DNA of 64,000 bases. Origin: Borrelia parkeri. GTDB taxonomy: Bacteria > Spirochaetota > Spirochaetia > Borreliales > Borreliaceae. The stretch lies in assembly GCF_023035815.1 (NCBI RefSeq), contig NZ_CP073159.1, positions 186,001-250,000 of the forward strand, read 5' to 3'. The translations under genes and the position numbers were made by a program. This document shows, one piece after another, positions 18,245 to 27,566 of the stretch (position 1 is its first letter; each line of letters opens with the position of its first letter). The notes below the pieces were generated by a model that was not told where the DNA came from, did not search any database, and was given only the letters and a program-made list of their open reading frames with translations.

Positions 18245-18281
18245 AAATGGGGCAAATAATTAATTATATTGTGCCCCATTT
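18245..18281 (+). terminator. Hairpin terminator after hflC
   Basis: AAATGGGGCA (18245-18254) and TGCCCCATTT (18272-18281) are perfectly complementary over 10 bp with a 17-base AT-rich loop. It begins six bases after the hflC stop. The GC core is conspicuous in this AT-rich DNA. The trailing T-run is short, so it could also act as a 3' stabiliser. Confidence 0.7.
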
Positions 18282-18572
18282 CAGCAAATACTAAAAAATA
18301 AAGATAATTTCACAAATAACAAATTTTAGTAAAAACATTGTAAAAGTTAAGACAATAATTATCACCATAAAAATATACAATTATCTTTATCATATACTTC
18401 ATTATAATGTTCCAAAGACTGAAAATAGTATTTACTATGTTTTATAATAACTAAAATTGACAAAAAAATTACTCACTCAAAAAATTACAAATAATTTTTT
18501 ATTGACAAAAAACTTTGTTTATGAAAAAATTACTTCTGTTAATAAAAAATTACAATGACAAAAAAATTTTTA
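18282..18572. other. AT-rich gap before tRNA-Phe with repeated TGACAAAAAA blocks
   Basis: About 290 bases without an ORF. TTGACAAAAAA occurs at 18457 and 18502 and a TGACAAAAAAA copy at 18556, interleaved with several AAAAAATTAC blocks, giving a loose tandem pattern. A TATAAT at 18443-18448 lacks a matched -35. Nearest the tRNA, TTACTT (18530-18535) and TACAAT (18551-18556) with a 15-base spacer could be its promoter. Confidence 0.4.
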
Positions 18573-18645
<73 letters not shown>

Positions 18646-18754
18646 ATATAAGTTAAAAGATTTTGTCTATACAATGCAGCCCACTTAAAAAAAGTAAGAA
18701 TAAACTTTAGGTCTCAGCTGTTAAGAGGCCATATAAAATTATATAATAAGTATA

Positions 18755-18824
18755 GCTGCATCTCACCTCAATTGATAAAGCATAGGTTAAAATTCCTGAC
18801 TCGTGCATTCAATTGTATTAGACA
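18755..18824 (+). pseudogene. Possible decayed tRNA copy
   Basis: About 110 bases after tRNA-Phe lies a stretch that tracks tRNA-Phe from end to end: GCTG at the acceptor, a D-arm-like CTCA...TTGATAAAGCA, TTAAAATTCCT where the tRNA has ACTGAAAATCCTT, and GCATTCAATTG where the T loop has GAGTTCGATTC. The stems no longer pair well, an insertion of about five bases is needed in the D arm, and no acceptor stem closes, so it cannot be a working tRNA. A chance likeness in AT-rich DNA is possible. Confidence 0.4.
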
Positions 18825-18855
18825 AAAATACTTAAAGCTTTTAAGAGGGCTCTCA

Positions 18856-20400
18856 ATGATTTTCAAAGAAATAAAAAAAGTAGAAGATTTAACAGAAAAG
18901 GATATAATTTTTTCAAATATTGGAAATATGGCCAAATTAAGTACAAGAGTAAATGAAAAAATAATCACATTTTTAAATAAAGGTAACGTTTTACACATAC
19001 CAGTAATAAATAATTACGAAAATATTCCACATGACAAACTAATAAATACAATTAATGAAGAAATTCTCAACAATGAAATAAATTCCTTAAAGGAAGAGCT
19101 AATAGAAGCATTAAAAGATATATATAAACCATTTTCAGAAAAAGATAAAATGTTTACAATCTCTGGAAGAAAAACATTAATTAACTTAAATACACTAATG
19201 GAAAAAGAACCCGATCCTATCTACTTTAAGGAAATAATTGAGGGCAGTTTTAAGATTTTACCAAAACACAAAATAATATCTATTCAAAAGATATTACTAA
19301 AAATCTATGATTATTTTGATTTCCAAAAAATTATAGACAAAGACAATCTTAATAATACAAAAACAATAAAAAAATTATATCTACATTCAATCAGAAGAGA
19401 TTATGAATTTTGCAGGGAACAAATAAAAACAGAAGGCGACTCCATATTGATACATGCAATTGATACTACGATCTACTTTTTAAAAAGTATTGCACAATTA
19501 AATAAAGAAAGGGCTACCAAAGATGCTCCACGATCAACATCAAAATTCTTTATCGACAAATCGCACTACACAGAATTCACAGAATTTTTCTACGATAATG
19601 ACATTATACTGCAAGCTGCACTTGGAGTACTATTACACCCAATTGGACTCATGCATATCACAATATTACAAAAATTAAGAGAAAAGATCAGTTTTAAAAA
19701 CAAAGACACAAAAGAAAAATATATGTCTAAAATAGAAATTTTAGAACAAAGTATTAATATTTCTAAAAATCTATTCAGAATGAGAGAAGATATTTCTGCT
19801 ATTACAAAGATGATAATAAATGGACAAAAAAGCTATCTTAACATCAAAAATCGTGCAGAAACAACAACAAAAAAATTTACCCATGAGCTTATTAGAATTT
19901 TTTGCATAATAGATACTTATGATGAAATGGTTAATCCAATTATAATCAAAGAACCCGTTAATCCTTTAGAAGCTATTAAATTTTTAACTGAAAACAGTGA
20001 ACAATACTATTGGACAAAAGATAACCCGGAAGAATACTTAAAAAACAAAAAATTTGACGTAGAAATGCTAAAAAATTTTCTAAAAGTCCTTGCACCATTC
20101 GATTATGGAGCAATAGTAGATGTATACATAAAAGATTGTAATGAACCTTTATTTAAAGCAGTTGTTTTGAAGTATACAATAGGTATTTTGCCCATTATGT
20201 CCATTATCAAACACAAGGACAAATCTTACAAAATTGGAGATATACTCCTAAACCTTGAATCTAGAGAAATTATCATAAAGGGACAAAACGGAGAAATTAA
20301 GACAAGTCCATTTAAAAATACAGATCAATTTGAATTAAGATACAACATTGAAGAACTTAAAAGTGATGAATTTCAACTTTTGACTCCTATGCAAGATTAA
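18856..20400 (+). CDS. Degenerate HD-GYP-like protein
   Basis: 514 residues from the ATG at 18856, chosen because AGAGGG stands about six bases upstream. An open frame reaches back to a TTG at 18772 but runs through the tRNA-like relic. The C-terminal half follows the layout of HD-GYP cyclic-di-GMP phosphodiesterases: LIHAIDTTIYFL (about 198), LLHPIGLMHI (259), IRIFCIIDTYDEMVNP (346-361), NPLEAIKFL, then FDYGAIVDVYI (415). The catalytic HD has become HP in LLHPIG and the HHE...GYP block is missing, so activity is not expected. Binding or regulatory use is possible. Lyme Borrelia have a hypothetical gene here. No membrane segment. Confidence 0.65.
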   Translation: MIFKEIKKVEDLTEKDIIFSNIGNMAKLSTRVNEKIITFLNKGNVLHIPVINNYENIPHDKLINTINEEILNNEINSLKEELIEALKDIYKPFSEKDKMFTISGRKTLINLNTLMEKEPDPIYFKEIIEGSFKILPKHKIISIQKILLKIYDYFDFQKIIDKDNLNNTKTIKKLYLHSIRRDYEFCREQIKTEGDSILIHAIDTTIYFLKSIAQLNKERATKDAPRSTSKFFIDKSHYTEFTEFFYDNDIILQAALGVLLHPIGLMHITILQKLREKISFKNKDTKEKYMSKIEILEQSINISKNLFRMREDISAITKMIINGQKSYLNIKNRAETTTKKFTHELIRIFCIIDTYDEMVNPIIIKEPVNPLEAIKFLTENSEQYYWTKDNPEEYLKNKKFDVEMLKNFLKVLAPFDYGAIVDVYIKDCNEPLFKAVVLKYTIGILPIMSIIKHKDKSYKIGDILLNLESREIIIKGQNGEIKTSPFKNTDQFELRYNIEELKSDEFQLLTPMQD

Positions 20401-20405
20401 TAAGC

Positions 20406-20951
20406 TTAAACGTAAGACTTAACTTTAAAAAAATCAAGTTTTGACCCCCCATACTTTCTAAAATCATATTTAGAGAGTCTTAAAATATTGTTGTCCAAAT
20501 TTTCTCTCGAAGGATAATGAATAATAATTTTTGCATCTTTATTTAAACTTTCATTTTCTGATATTATTTTAAGTAAATTATCTTTAAAAGAATATCCAAA
20601 AGGCGGATCAAGATAAATAAAGTCATAAAAAAGATCACTCTTTTTAAGAAATAATTCAGCCTTCCTGAAAAAAAATTTGTAAGGTTCACTCACAACTTCA
20701 AAATTCTTAATCAAAACATTTTTAGAAAATTTATTACAATCAACAAGATGAGCAAGATTAGCTCCCCTACTTAGAGCTTCAAGGGACATTATTCCCGTGC
20801 CTGCAAATACATCAAGAAAATTTGATCCTAAAATCTGATTTAAAAAAATGGAAAAAAATGCTTCTCTAACAATAGCCATCACAGGACGCACACCACCTAT
20901 TTTAGGAAAAGCAACATTCCATCCCTTATACTTACCTGCACTTACATGCAT
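20406..20951 (-). CDS. rsmD: 16S rRNA m2G966 methyltransferase
   Basis: 181 residues, the RsmD length. SAM motif FLDVFAGTGIMSLEALSRGA, then DFIYLDPPFG, the catalytic (D/N)PPF typical of RsmD, and N-terminal VRPVMAIVREAFFSIF. It methylates N2 of G966 in helix 31 of 16S rRNA. It converges on the preceding gene with a five-base gap and is divergent from galU. Confidence 0.92.
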   Translation of the reverse strand: MHVSAGKYKGWNVAFPKIGGVRPVMAIVREAFFSIFLNQILGSNFLDVFAGTGIMSLEALSRGANLAHLVDCNKFSKNVLIKNFEVVSEPYKFFFRKAELFLKKSDLFYDFIYLDPPFGYSFKDNLLKIISENESLNKDAKIIIHYPSRENLDNNILRLSKYDFRKYGGSKLDFFKVKSYV

Positions 20952-21036
20952 AAAAATAGATTTTAAATCATTTTCAAAAAAAATTAAATATTTATAATTT
21001 AATTTTTGATATAATTTTAATTAAGAGAGACAAAAC

Positions 21037-21867
21037 ATGAAAGGTATTATCTTAGCTGCGGGATATGGAACAAGGTTCTTACCCATCACAAAAACTATTC
21101 CAAAGGAAATGCTTCCAATTTTAAATAAACCATCAATTGATTATATTATTGAAGAATTTACTAATTCTGGAATCAAAGAAATACTAATCATAACTTCAAG
21201 AAGAAAGAGTGTTTTGGATAATTATTTTGATAGAGAAATTGAACTCGAAACTGTATTTACCAAAGAATGTAAAAAAGACTTGCTAGAAAAAATCAAACTT
21301 AAAGATATTAATATTAGCTTTATAAGGCAAAATGAAATGATGGGCACAGGTCACGCTCTACTACATGCAAAACCCTGGATAGGTACTGAAAATGTAATAG
21401 TCGCATACCCTGACGATTTACATGTTGGATCACCATCCTTAACAACACAATTAATAGAAATGCATAAAAAAACTGGAAAAAACATATTATCTGTTATTGA
21501 AAATCCTAAAGACATTAACAGATATGGAGTAATAAAATTAAATAAAGACAATATTCATGTCAAAGACATAGTAGAGAAGCCAGAAATTGGAAAAGAACCA
21601 AGCAATAAAGCATCTATTGGAAGATTCTTATATACCCATGAATTTTTCAAATTTTTAGAAGAAGGATTTAAAATTCACCAAAAAGGAGAATATCATCATA
21701 TTTATGCCTTAAGAAAACTCATGTCTGAGAACAAAGTATTATACAAAGAAATAGAAGGCGAAAGACTTGATATAGGTGATATTGGGGGATATTTAGAAGC
21801 AATAATCAAAATTGCAAAACGTGATGATAAATTATTACAAATCATTAAAAATTCACTAAGGAACTAA
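21037..21867 (+). CDS. galU: UTP--glucose-1-phosphate uridylyltransferase
   Basis: 276 residues. The nucleotidyltransferase signature GIILAAGYGTRFLPITKTIPKE is followed by EMLPILNKPSIDYIIEE, the FIRQNEMMGTGHALLHAKPW segment, VAYPDDLH, and the C-terminal ERLDIGDIGGYLEA. It forms UDP-glucose, which in Borrelia feeds glycolipid (galactosyl/glucosyl lipid) synthesis. ATG preceded by AAGAGAGA. The next gene starts directly after the stop codon, with AAGGA inside the end of galU. Confidence 0.93.
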   Translation: MKGIILAAGYGTRFLPITKTIPKEMLPILNKPSIDYIIEEFTNSGIKEILIITSRRKSVLDNYFDREIELETVFTKECKKDLLEKIKLKDINISFIRQNEMMGTGHALLHAKPWIGTENVIVAYPDDLHVGSPSLTTQLIEMHKKTGKNILSVIENPKDINRYGVIKLNKDNIHVKDIVEKPEIGKEPSNKASIGRFLYTHEFFKFLEEGFKIHQKGEYHHIYALRKLMSENKVLYKEIEGERLDIGDIGGYLEAIIKIAKRDDKLLQIIKNSLRN

Positions 21868-23553
21868 ATGAAGATAGCACCAAAATATCAAGAGTTTTAT
21901 AATTCTCTTAGCATATTAAAAAAATATATAAATATAAACATAGAAGAAAAAATTTTAAGATATAGCATATTATCAAAACTTTACAAGCTCAATGAAGAAG
22001 AAATTCAAAATCTTATAAAAATAAGTCAAGATTATGAACTTAAAAAAAATAAAATCAATATCACACTTGAAGAATATTATTATGAGAAAATACAAGACAA
22101 AAAAATAAAAAATTGGATACTAGAAATAATTAGAGAAAAAAATTCATTACAAATAAAAAAAGAAACAAATCTTATCAGTAAAAGATCTGGGATAACATAT
22201 AAATTAAATTCCACCAACTTTTTAAAAATAATTGAAATACAAAATAATAGCAAATACACACAAGAAAAAAAAGAATTATATAAACAACTAATATTAAATT
22301 TCTCTAGTAACTTGAAAATAGAAAATCTAGAACCAACAATAGATATATTAATAGCTGTAAAACATAGAAATAAAGAAAAAATTAAACGCATACTAAAATA
22401 TAATCAATCATTTCAAAGATTATTTAAATCAAGTTTAGGAAAAAAACAAAGTAGAGTAATAAAACTAAAAAAATTACTCATTTTAACCTACTGGCCAGTA
22501 GGATGTTTATCTAAATCACTTTTCAATAAAATTTTAACAAAAAATTACAGATACATAATAGATGAAGTTTTAACTCTAAAGTATGATGAGATTCTAAAAT
22601 ACCTAAAAACAATTAAGACTTTCAGTCTTAATGAAATTTTTTACAAAGGATCAAATAAAAATTCTAATTTTAACTACTTTTTTAGTGAATTTATGAAATA
22701 TACCCCTAACGATTTTCAAAACACTTTAAAAACTTATTTATTTTCACTTGAAAAAACTGCAATACAACAATACCTGGAATGGTTTTTTAAAGACAAAGTA
22801 CCAAATGAATGGGAAGATTTCATCTTTGCAATTGAATATCTTGAAACGCATAAACTGCTCAACCTAAGTTCCAATATCAAAGATATCATCATAGCAAAAT
22901 TTAAAGCAGAAGAATTTTTTGTATCTTTTGAAAAAATGAATTTCAATCCATACAAAAGTTCAAAAATATTTCAAAATAAAAATATAAAAAGAATATTTTT
23001 ACAAAATATAATAAATTATATAAAAGACAACTCAACAAAAATAGATACATACGGATGGATTGCATTTTACATTTATGCAGATAAAAATGATAAGGCACAA
23101 TTCTCAAAAGATATAAAAAACTTTTTTGAGAACAAAAACCTTGAAATTCAAAATCAAATATTTGTATATTTTTTATCCTTTTATCCAAATATTGATAAAA
23201 AACATTTTGAATTCATATCAGAAATAATGATACACCTCGATAAAGATAAAATTTCAATACCTCAAGAAATAATAAAAATGCAAGAAATAAGTCCTTACAG
23301 ATTAAATTATCGTAAATCATACATTTTTGTCAAATCATTAATTTTAAGAACAAGGGTATTTAAAATATTACATAAAAATATTAAACTAGAACTGCTATTT
23401 AAACTAGAAGAATTTAAAACTGAAACATTACTACCTGCCATATGCTATATTACTTGTCATTCCAAACCAAATGCATTAAAAGAAGAACAAACAATGTCAT
23501 CCGAAAAAAAAGAAGAAATAATGAAATTTATTACATTTTTAACTAAAGAATAA
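21868..23553 (+). CDS. Conserved Borrelia protein of unknown function
   Basis: 561 residues, Lys/Ile/Asn-rich, predicted mostly alpha-helical, without signal peptide or membrane segment, so probably cytoplasmic. I recognise no domain. The central region (about 200-480) consists of repeated helical hairpins that could be a HEAT-like or other solenoid, but that is only an impression. It starts immediately behind galU with a shared ribosome binding site. The same place in Lyme Borrelia carries a hypothetical gene of similar size. Confidence 0.6.
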   Translation: MKIAPKYQEFYNSLSILKKYININIEEKILRYSILSKLYKLNEEEIQNLIKISQDYELKKNKINITLEEYYYEKIQDKKIKNWILEIIREKNSLQIKKETNLISKRSGITYKLNSTNFLKIIEIQNNSKYTQEKKELYKQLILNFSSNLKIENLEPTIDILIAVKHRNKEKIKRILKYNQSFQRLFKSSLGKKQSRVIKLKKLLILTYWPVGCLSKSLFNKILTKNYRYIIDEVLTLKYDEILKYLKTIKTFSLNEIFYKGSNKNSNFNYFFSEFMKYTPNDFQNTLKTYLFSLEKTAIQQYLEWFFKDKVPNEWEDFIFAIEYLETHKLLNLSSNIKDIIIAKFKAEEFFVSFEKMNFNPYKSSKIFQNKNIKRIFLQNIINYIKDNSTKIDTYGWIAFYIYADKNDKAQFSKDIKNFFENKNLEIQNQIFVYFLSFYPNIDKKHFEFISEIMIHLDKDKISIPQEIIKMQEISPYRLNYRKSYIFVKSLILRTRVFKILHKNIKLELLFKLEEFKTETLLPAICYITCHSKPNALKEEQTMSSEKKEEIMKFITFLTKE

Positions 23554-23629
23554 AATAAATTTGATTTTAAGACACTATGAAATATAGAAATATTTATCTT
23601 AAAGTAATAAAATAGTACTCATAAAAGAT

Positions 23630-25216
23630 ATGAATAAATGTTTATTATTGCTCAAAAATCTGATTGTCTTGCTTATTTTATTACTTAATTCAAATTTGGC
23701 ATACTCTCAAAGATTAATTAGAATTGGACAAGAAGAGATAAAAAATAAAAATTATTCACAAGCAATAAAAATCCTAAGTGAAGCCATTCAGAAATACCCA
23801 AAAGTACAAAACGGCTATTACTTTCTAGCAATAGCCTATAGAGAAAATAATCAACTAACCGAAGCAGAAGGGGCTCTGCTTGATGGAATTGCAATAGGAG
23901 GAGACATTGATTATAAGTTATATTTTGAACTGGGTAACATAATGTTTAAACGAGGTGAGGGTTATTATAACTTAGCAATCAAATATTATTCCAATTCAGT
24001 TAAAAATATGCCCAATTATGACAAAGCACTTCTTAATAGAGCAAATTCTTACGTTGAACAAGGAAAAATTAATTTTAAAGAAAAAAATTACAAAAATGCA
24101 TGGGATTCATACACTATGGCAATCCATGATTATTCACAATTTATTACATTAAGATATGAAAGTGAAAAAAAAAATGCTATTCTCCACATGATAGCTCTGT
24201 TAAGAAATAAAAAAGCCGCTCTTGAAGAACTTGACAACAGTCTTAAAAATAGAAGTGAATACATTGCCACAGAACAGCAAAAAGATAACGATAACAACAA
24301 TAAACAAGAACATATGAGCAAAAATGATAACAAAAATAAACAAGAACATATGAGCAAAAATGATAACAAAAATAAACAAGAGCATATGAGCAAAAATGAT
24401 AACAAAAATAAACAAGAGCATATGAGCAAAAACGATAACAAAAATAAACAAGAACATATAAGTAAAAACGATAACAACAATAAACAAGAACATATGAGCA
24501 AAAATGATAACAAAAATAAACAAGAGCATATGAGCAAAAACGATAACAAAAACACACAAGAGCATATGAGCAAAAACGATAACAAAAACACACAAGAGCA
24601 TATGAAGAAAAACGACAACAAAAATAAACAAGGGCATATGAGCAAAAACGATAACAAAAACACACAAGAGCATATGAAGAAAAACGACAACAAAAATAAA
24701 CAAGGGCATATGAGCAAAAACGATAACAAAAATAAACAAGAGCATATGAGCAAAAACGACAACAAAAATAAACAAGGGCATATGAGCAAAAACGATAACA
24801 AAAACACACAAGAGCATATGAGCAAAAACGATAACAAAAACACACAAGAGCATATGAGCAAAAACGATAACAAAAACACACAAGAGCATATGAAGAAAAA
24901 CGACAACAAAAATAAACAAGGGCATATGAGCAAAAACGATAACAAAAATAAACAAGAGCATATGAGCAAAAACGATAACAAAAATAAACAAGAGCATATG
25001 AAGAAAAACGACAACAAAAACACACAAGAGCATATGAGCAAAAACGATAACAAAAACACACAAGAGCATATGAAAAAAAACGATAACAAAAATAAACAAG
25101 AACATGAAAAGAAAAAAACAATGTTAAAAGGCAAATTTGAAGATAATTTAAAAACAGATTCTTTAATTGAACTAGACAAAATTAATTGGCAAGAGGAGTT
25201 GAACATAGATGAATAA
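23630..25216 (+). CDS. Exported TPR protein with a long 12-residue repeat tail
   Basis: 528 residues. A signal peptide (hydrophobic run ending NSNLAYSQ at about residue 27) is followed by about 180 residues of TPR units. Then come 22 near-identical 12-residue repeats of the type MSKNDNKNKQEH (about residues 229-492) and a short acidic tail. The repeat part is very hydrophilic, lacks hydrophobic residues and is probably disordered and exposed. Its stop lies inside the start of the Lmp1-like gene (eight-base overlap). The two may correspond to one surface/TPR locus in Lyme Borrelia, where Lmp1 itself carries repeats. The ribosome binding site is weak. Confidence 0.75.
   Translation: MNKCLLLLKNLIVLLILLLNSNLAYSQRLIRIGQEEIKNKNYSQAIKILSEAIQKYPKVQNGYYFLAIAYRENNQLTEAEGALLDGIAIGGDIDYKLYFELGNIMFKRGEGYYNLAIKYYSNSVKNMPNYDKALLNRANSYVEQGKINFKEKNYKNAWDSYTMAIHDYSQFITLRYESEKKNAILHMIALLRNKKAALEELDNSLKNRSEYIATEQQKDNDNNNKQEHMSKNDNKNKQEHMSKNDNKNKQEHMSKNDNKNKQEHMSKNDNKNKQEHISKNDNNNKQEHMSKNDNKNKQEHMSKNDNKNTQEHMSKNDNKNTQEHMKKNDNKNKQGHMSKNDNKNTQEHMKKNDNKNKQGHMSKNDNKNKQEHMSKNDNKNKQGHMSKNDNKNTQEHMSKNDNKNTQEHMSKNDNKNTQEHMKKNDNKNKQGHMSKNDNKNKQEHMSKNDNKNKQEHMKKNDNKNTQEHMSKNDNKNTQEHMKKNDNKNKQEHEKKKTMLKGKFEDNLKTDSLIELDKINWQEELNIDE
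24314..25105 (+). repeat. 22 tandem copies of a 36-bp coding repeat
   Basis: Exactly 22 head-to-tail units of 36 bases, starting at an ATG and ending at a CAT, with a degenerate partial unit just before (24281-24313). Variation falls into a few types: MSK or MKK at the start, NKQ or NTQ in the middle, and EH or GH at the end. Variants recur in blocks (for example MKK...KQGH after TQEH), which suggests recent slippage or recombination among units. Every unit keeps the frame. Confidence 0.97.
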
Positions 25217-27566
25217 AAGAAAAAATTTACCCACACTAATAATTTTAATAATATTACTTATTGCTTCATTTGGAGGACTTGGTTATTACGTATATAAAGA
25301 ACGCCTAAATAAAAACAATCAAGAAATAATGCTGAATGAAGTAAAAAACAGCATTATGGATAGAAATTATAAAAAAGCACACTCAATAACAAAAATTCTA
25401 AAAGATAAATACCCACAAAATACAGATATTGCAATGCTTGAAAACACTCTTTCCGAACTTGCAAATAATAGTCCTTTTGAATCAAAAGATTTACAAAGAG
25501 ATACAGCTAATCAAATATTAGATAAAATACAAGGAAAACAACAATTAATACCTATGAATAATGAAAATTCTGAAATTGCTTTTAACAATAGATATATAAA
25601 AGATACTACAAAAATAGAAAATTATGCTGATAGAAAAGATGATACTGGAATTGAAAACGAAGACATTTTAGAATTTCATCAAAACACAGTCCCTGAGAAC
25701 TTAAGAAAAAACATAAATAAAATAACAAAACAACAAGAATCAACTCCAAACAACGATAAATCTATTGAGAATAAAAAAAATCTATTTAACTTAAAAAAAC
25801 TAAAAGAAAATCTCAACAAAGAATTAAATCAAACCAAGACCACCCAGTTCAACACTACAAAACAAGTTATCAAAACACACGAACAAAATGAAGATAAACT
25901 TATACAAAAAAATACAGATGACTCTAGGGAAAATAAAACAAAACAAATTGACAAAGTTATCGAAATTTCTCCCTCTCTCAAACCAAAAACTAAAAAAGAG
26001 ATCCCAAACAGAAAAGATACTCATAAAAATCAAATAATCGAAAAAATAGAGAGACCTTATAGTTATGTAATAAAAAAAGTACTTTATGAAATATTAGATA
26101 ACATTAATACCGGGGATCCCTCACTTGCCAAAGAAAGACTTAATGAGCTCATTAAAAAAGGATTGAGTGACAAATTCAATAAAGTTAATGACTTAATTGA
26201 TAAACTACAGACCCAAGAAGCGGCCAATCTATTAATTAAATTAATAAAACAAGATATAGAGCCAAATTCAATAAGTATAGAAAAAGCTCCTTTCAAAAAG
26301 GAGCTTTTCAAACAAAAACAACCCAAAGAAGAAAAATTCCCCACAAAAGATCACTTAACAGATAATAAAATAAAAATGAAAGAAAAACCTAAAACACATG
26401 CAAACCATCTTAGTCAAACCTCAATAGACTTACAATCTCTTAAAATGCTAGCATCAACAAATGAGGAACAAAAAGATTTCAAAAAAGCTGAAGCAATTTA
26501 TGAAAAAATTGCAAATATTACAAACGAAGCAGAGGATCACTACAAAGTCGGAATAATGAAATTTAAACTTAAAAAATATGAAGAATCAATAAAAGCATTT
26601 GATAAAACAATATCATTAAATCCAAAGCACAAAAAAGCATATACAAATAAAGGAACAAGCTTAATATTGTCACATAAACCAAAACAAGCAATTGAAGCTT
26701 TTAAAAAGGCAATTACAATCGACCAAAATTATGATACTGCCTACTATAAAAAAGGAATAGCTGAAGAACAAAACAATAATAAACAAAATGCTTTTTTAAG
26801 TTTCAAAAAAGCTTATGAGATTACAAAAAATCCTCATTATGCTTTAAAAGCAGGAATTATTGCAAACCATATCGGGGATTTTAAAAACAGCGAAAAATAT
26901 CTAGACAAAGCAAGTACTTCGATAAAAGAAAAAAACGATATCATGTTTTATAATCTAGCAATAGCAAAATTTGAAAATGATAATCTTAATGAATCACTAA
27001 CAAACATCAATAAAGCCCTTGACATAAATCCAGAAAAATCTGAGTATTTATATTTAAAAGCATCTATTTATTTGACTAAAGCAAATTATAATGAAGCAAT
27101 ACCACTCTACAATAGTGTAATTTTAAAAAATCCTGAAAATATTACGGCTCATATCAATCTAGCAAGATCATACGAAAAGTCAGGCAATGAACCAAAAGCA
27201 ATTGAAATCCTTGAGAAAATTAGCAATAAAAATCATTTATTAGCACTAAACAATCTTGGCATACTTTATAAAAATCAAGGAAACTATCAAAAAGCAATAG
27301 AAACTTTTCAAAAAGCAGAAGCTCACTCAAGTCTTGAAGCAAAATACAATCTTGCAACTGCCTTAATTGCTATTAAAGATAATAAAAGAGCTATGGAAAA
27401 ATTAAAAGAATACATTAAAATAAATCCAAACAACCCAGAAGCTCTACATGCATTAGGCATAATAGAATATAATGATAATGGGAATGATAAAATACTTAAA
27501 GAAGTTATCAACAAATTTCCCAATTACAAACAAAATAAAACAATAATAAAGATTATAGGCAAATGA
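25209..27566 (+). CDS. lmp1: Lmp1-like surface-located membrane protein
   Basis: 785 residues. N-terminal membrane anchor ([20 protein letters not shown], residues 9-28), a short helical repeat-like unit, a long charged low-complexity middle (about 95-400), then nine or more TPR units from about residue 410 to the C-terminus. Architecture and position, next to mutL, match Borrelia Lmp1, a surface protein linked to serum resistance in Lyme Borrelia. ATG with GAGGAG nearby. It overlaps both neighbours: eight bases with the repeat protein and four with mutL. A strong hairpin lies within the coding region. Confidence 0.75.
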   Translation: MNKRKNLPTLIILIILLIASFGGLGYYVYKERLNKNNQEIMLNEVKNSIMDRNYKKAHSITKILKDKYPQNTDIAMLENTLSELANNSPFESKDLQRDTANQILDKIQGKQQLIPMNNENSEIAFNNRYIKDTTKIENYADRKDDTGIENEDILEFHQNTVPENLRKNINKITKQQESTPNNDKSIENKKNLFNLKKLKENLNKELNQTKTTQFNTTKQVIKTHEQNEDKLIQKNTDDSRENKTKQIDKVIEISPSLKPKTKKEIPNRKDTHKNQIIEKIERPYSYVIKKVLYEILDNINTGDPSLAKERLNELIKKGLSDKFNKVNDLIDKLQTQEAANLLIKLIKQDIEPNSISIEKAPFKKELFKQKQPKEEKFPTKDHLTDNKIKMKEKPKTHANHLSQTSIDLQSLKMLASTNEEQKDFKKAEAIYEKIANITNEAEDHYKVGIMKFKLKKYEESIKAFDKTISLNPKHKKAYTNKGTSLILSHKPKQAIEAFKKAITIDQNYDTAYYKKGIAEEQNNNKQNAFLSFKKAYEITKNPHYALKAGIIANHIGDFKNSEKYLDKASTSIKEKNDIMFYNLAIAKFENDNLNESLTNINKALDINPEKSEYLYLKASIYLTKANYNEAIPLYNSVILKNPENITAHINLARSYEKSGNEPKAIEILEKISNKNHLLALNNLGILYKNQGNYQKAIETFQKAEAHSSLEAKYNLATALIAIKDNKRAMEKLKEYIKINPNNPEALHALGIIEYNDNGNDKILKEVINKFPNYKQNKTIIKIIGK
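26282..26308 (+). other. Perfect 12-bp hairpin inside lmp1
   Basis: AAAAGCTCCTTT (26282-26293) and AAAGGAGCTTTT (26297-26308) pair completely around a CAA loop. The TTTT end makes it resemble an intrinsic terminator lying in a coding region, and the right arm contains AAGGAG, a Shine-Dalgarno-like sequence, that would be buried in the stem. Confidence 0.6.

Noticed and set aside
18772-18855. N-terminal extension of the HD-GYP-like protein from a TTG
   Set aside because: It runs through the tRNA-like relic, has no ribosome binding site, and the ATG at 18856 has AGAGGG in front.
24314-25105. CRISPR-like look of regularly spaced repeats
   Set aside because: Units are head-to-tail with no spacers and stay in frame within a coding sequence; no cas genes nearby.
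24130-25236. Three long minus-strand open frames across the repeat array (up to 368 codons)
   Set aside because: They arise because the 36-bp repeat lacks stops on the complement. They give Cys/Phe/Leu-rich nonsense repeats without start signals, opposite a protein with signal peptide and TPRs.
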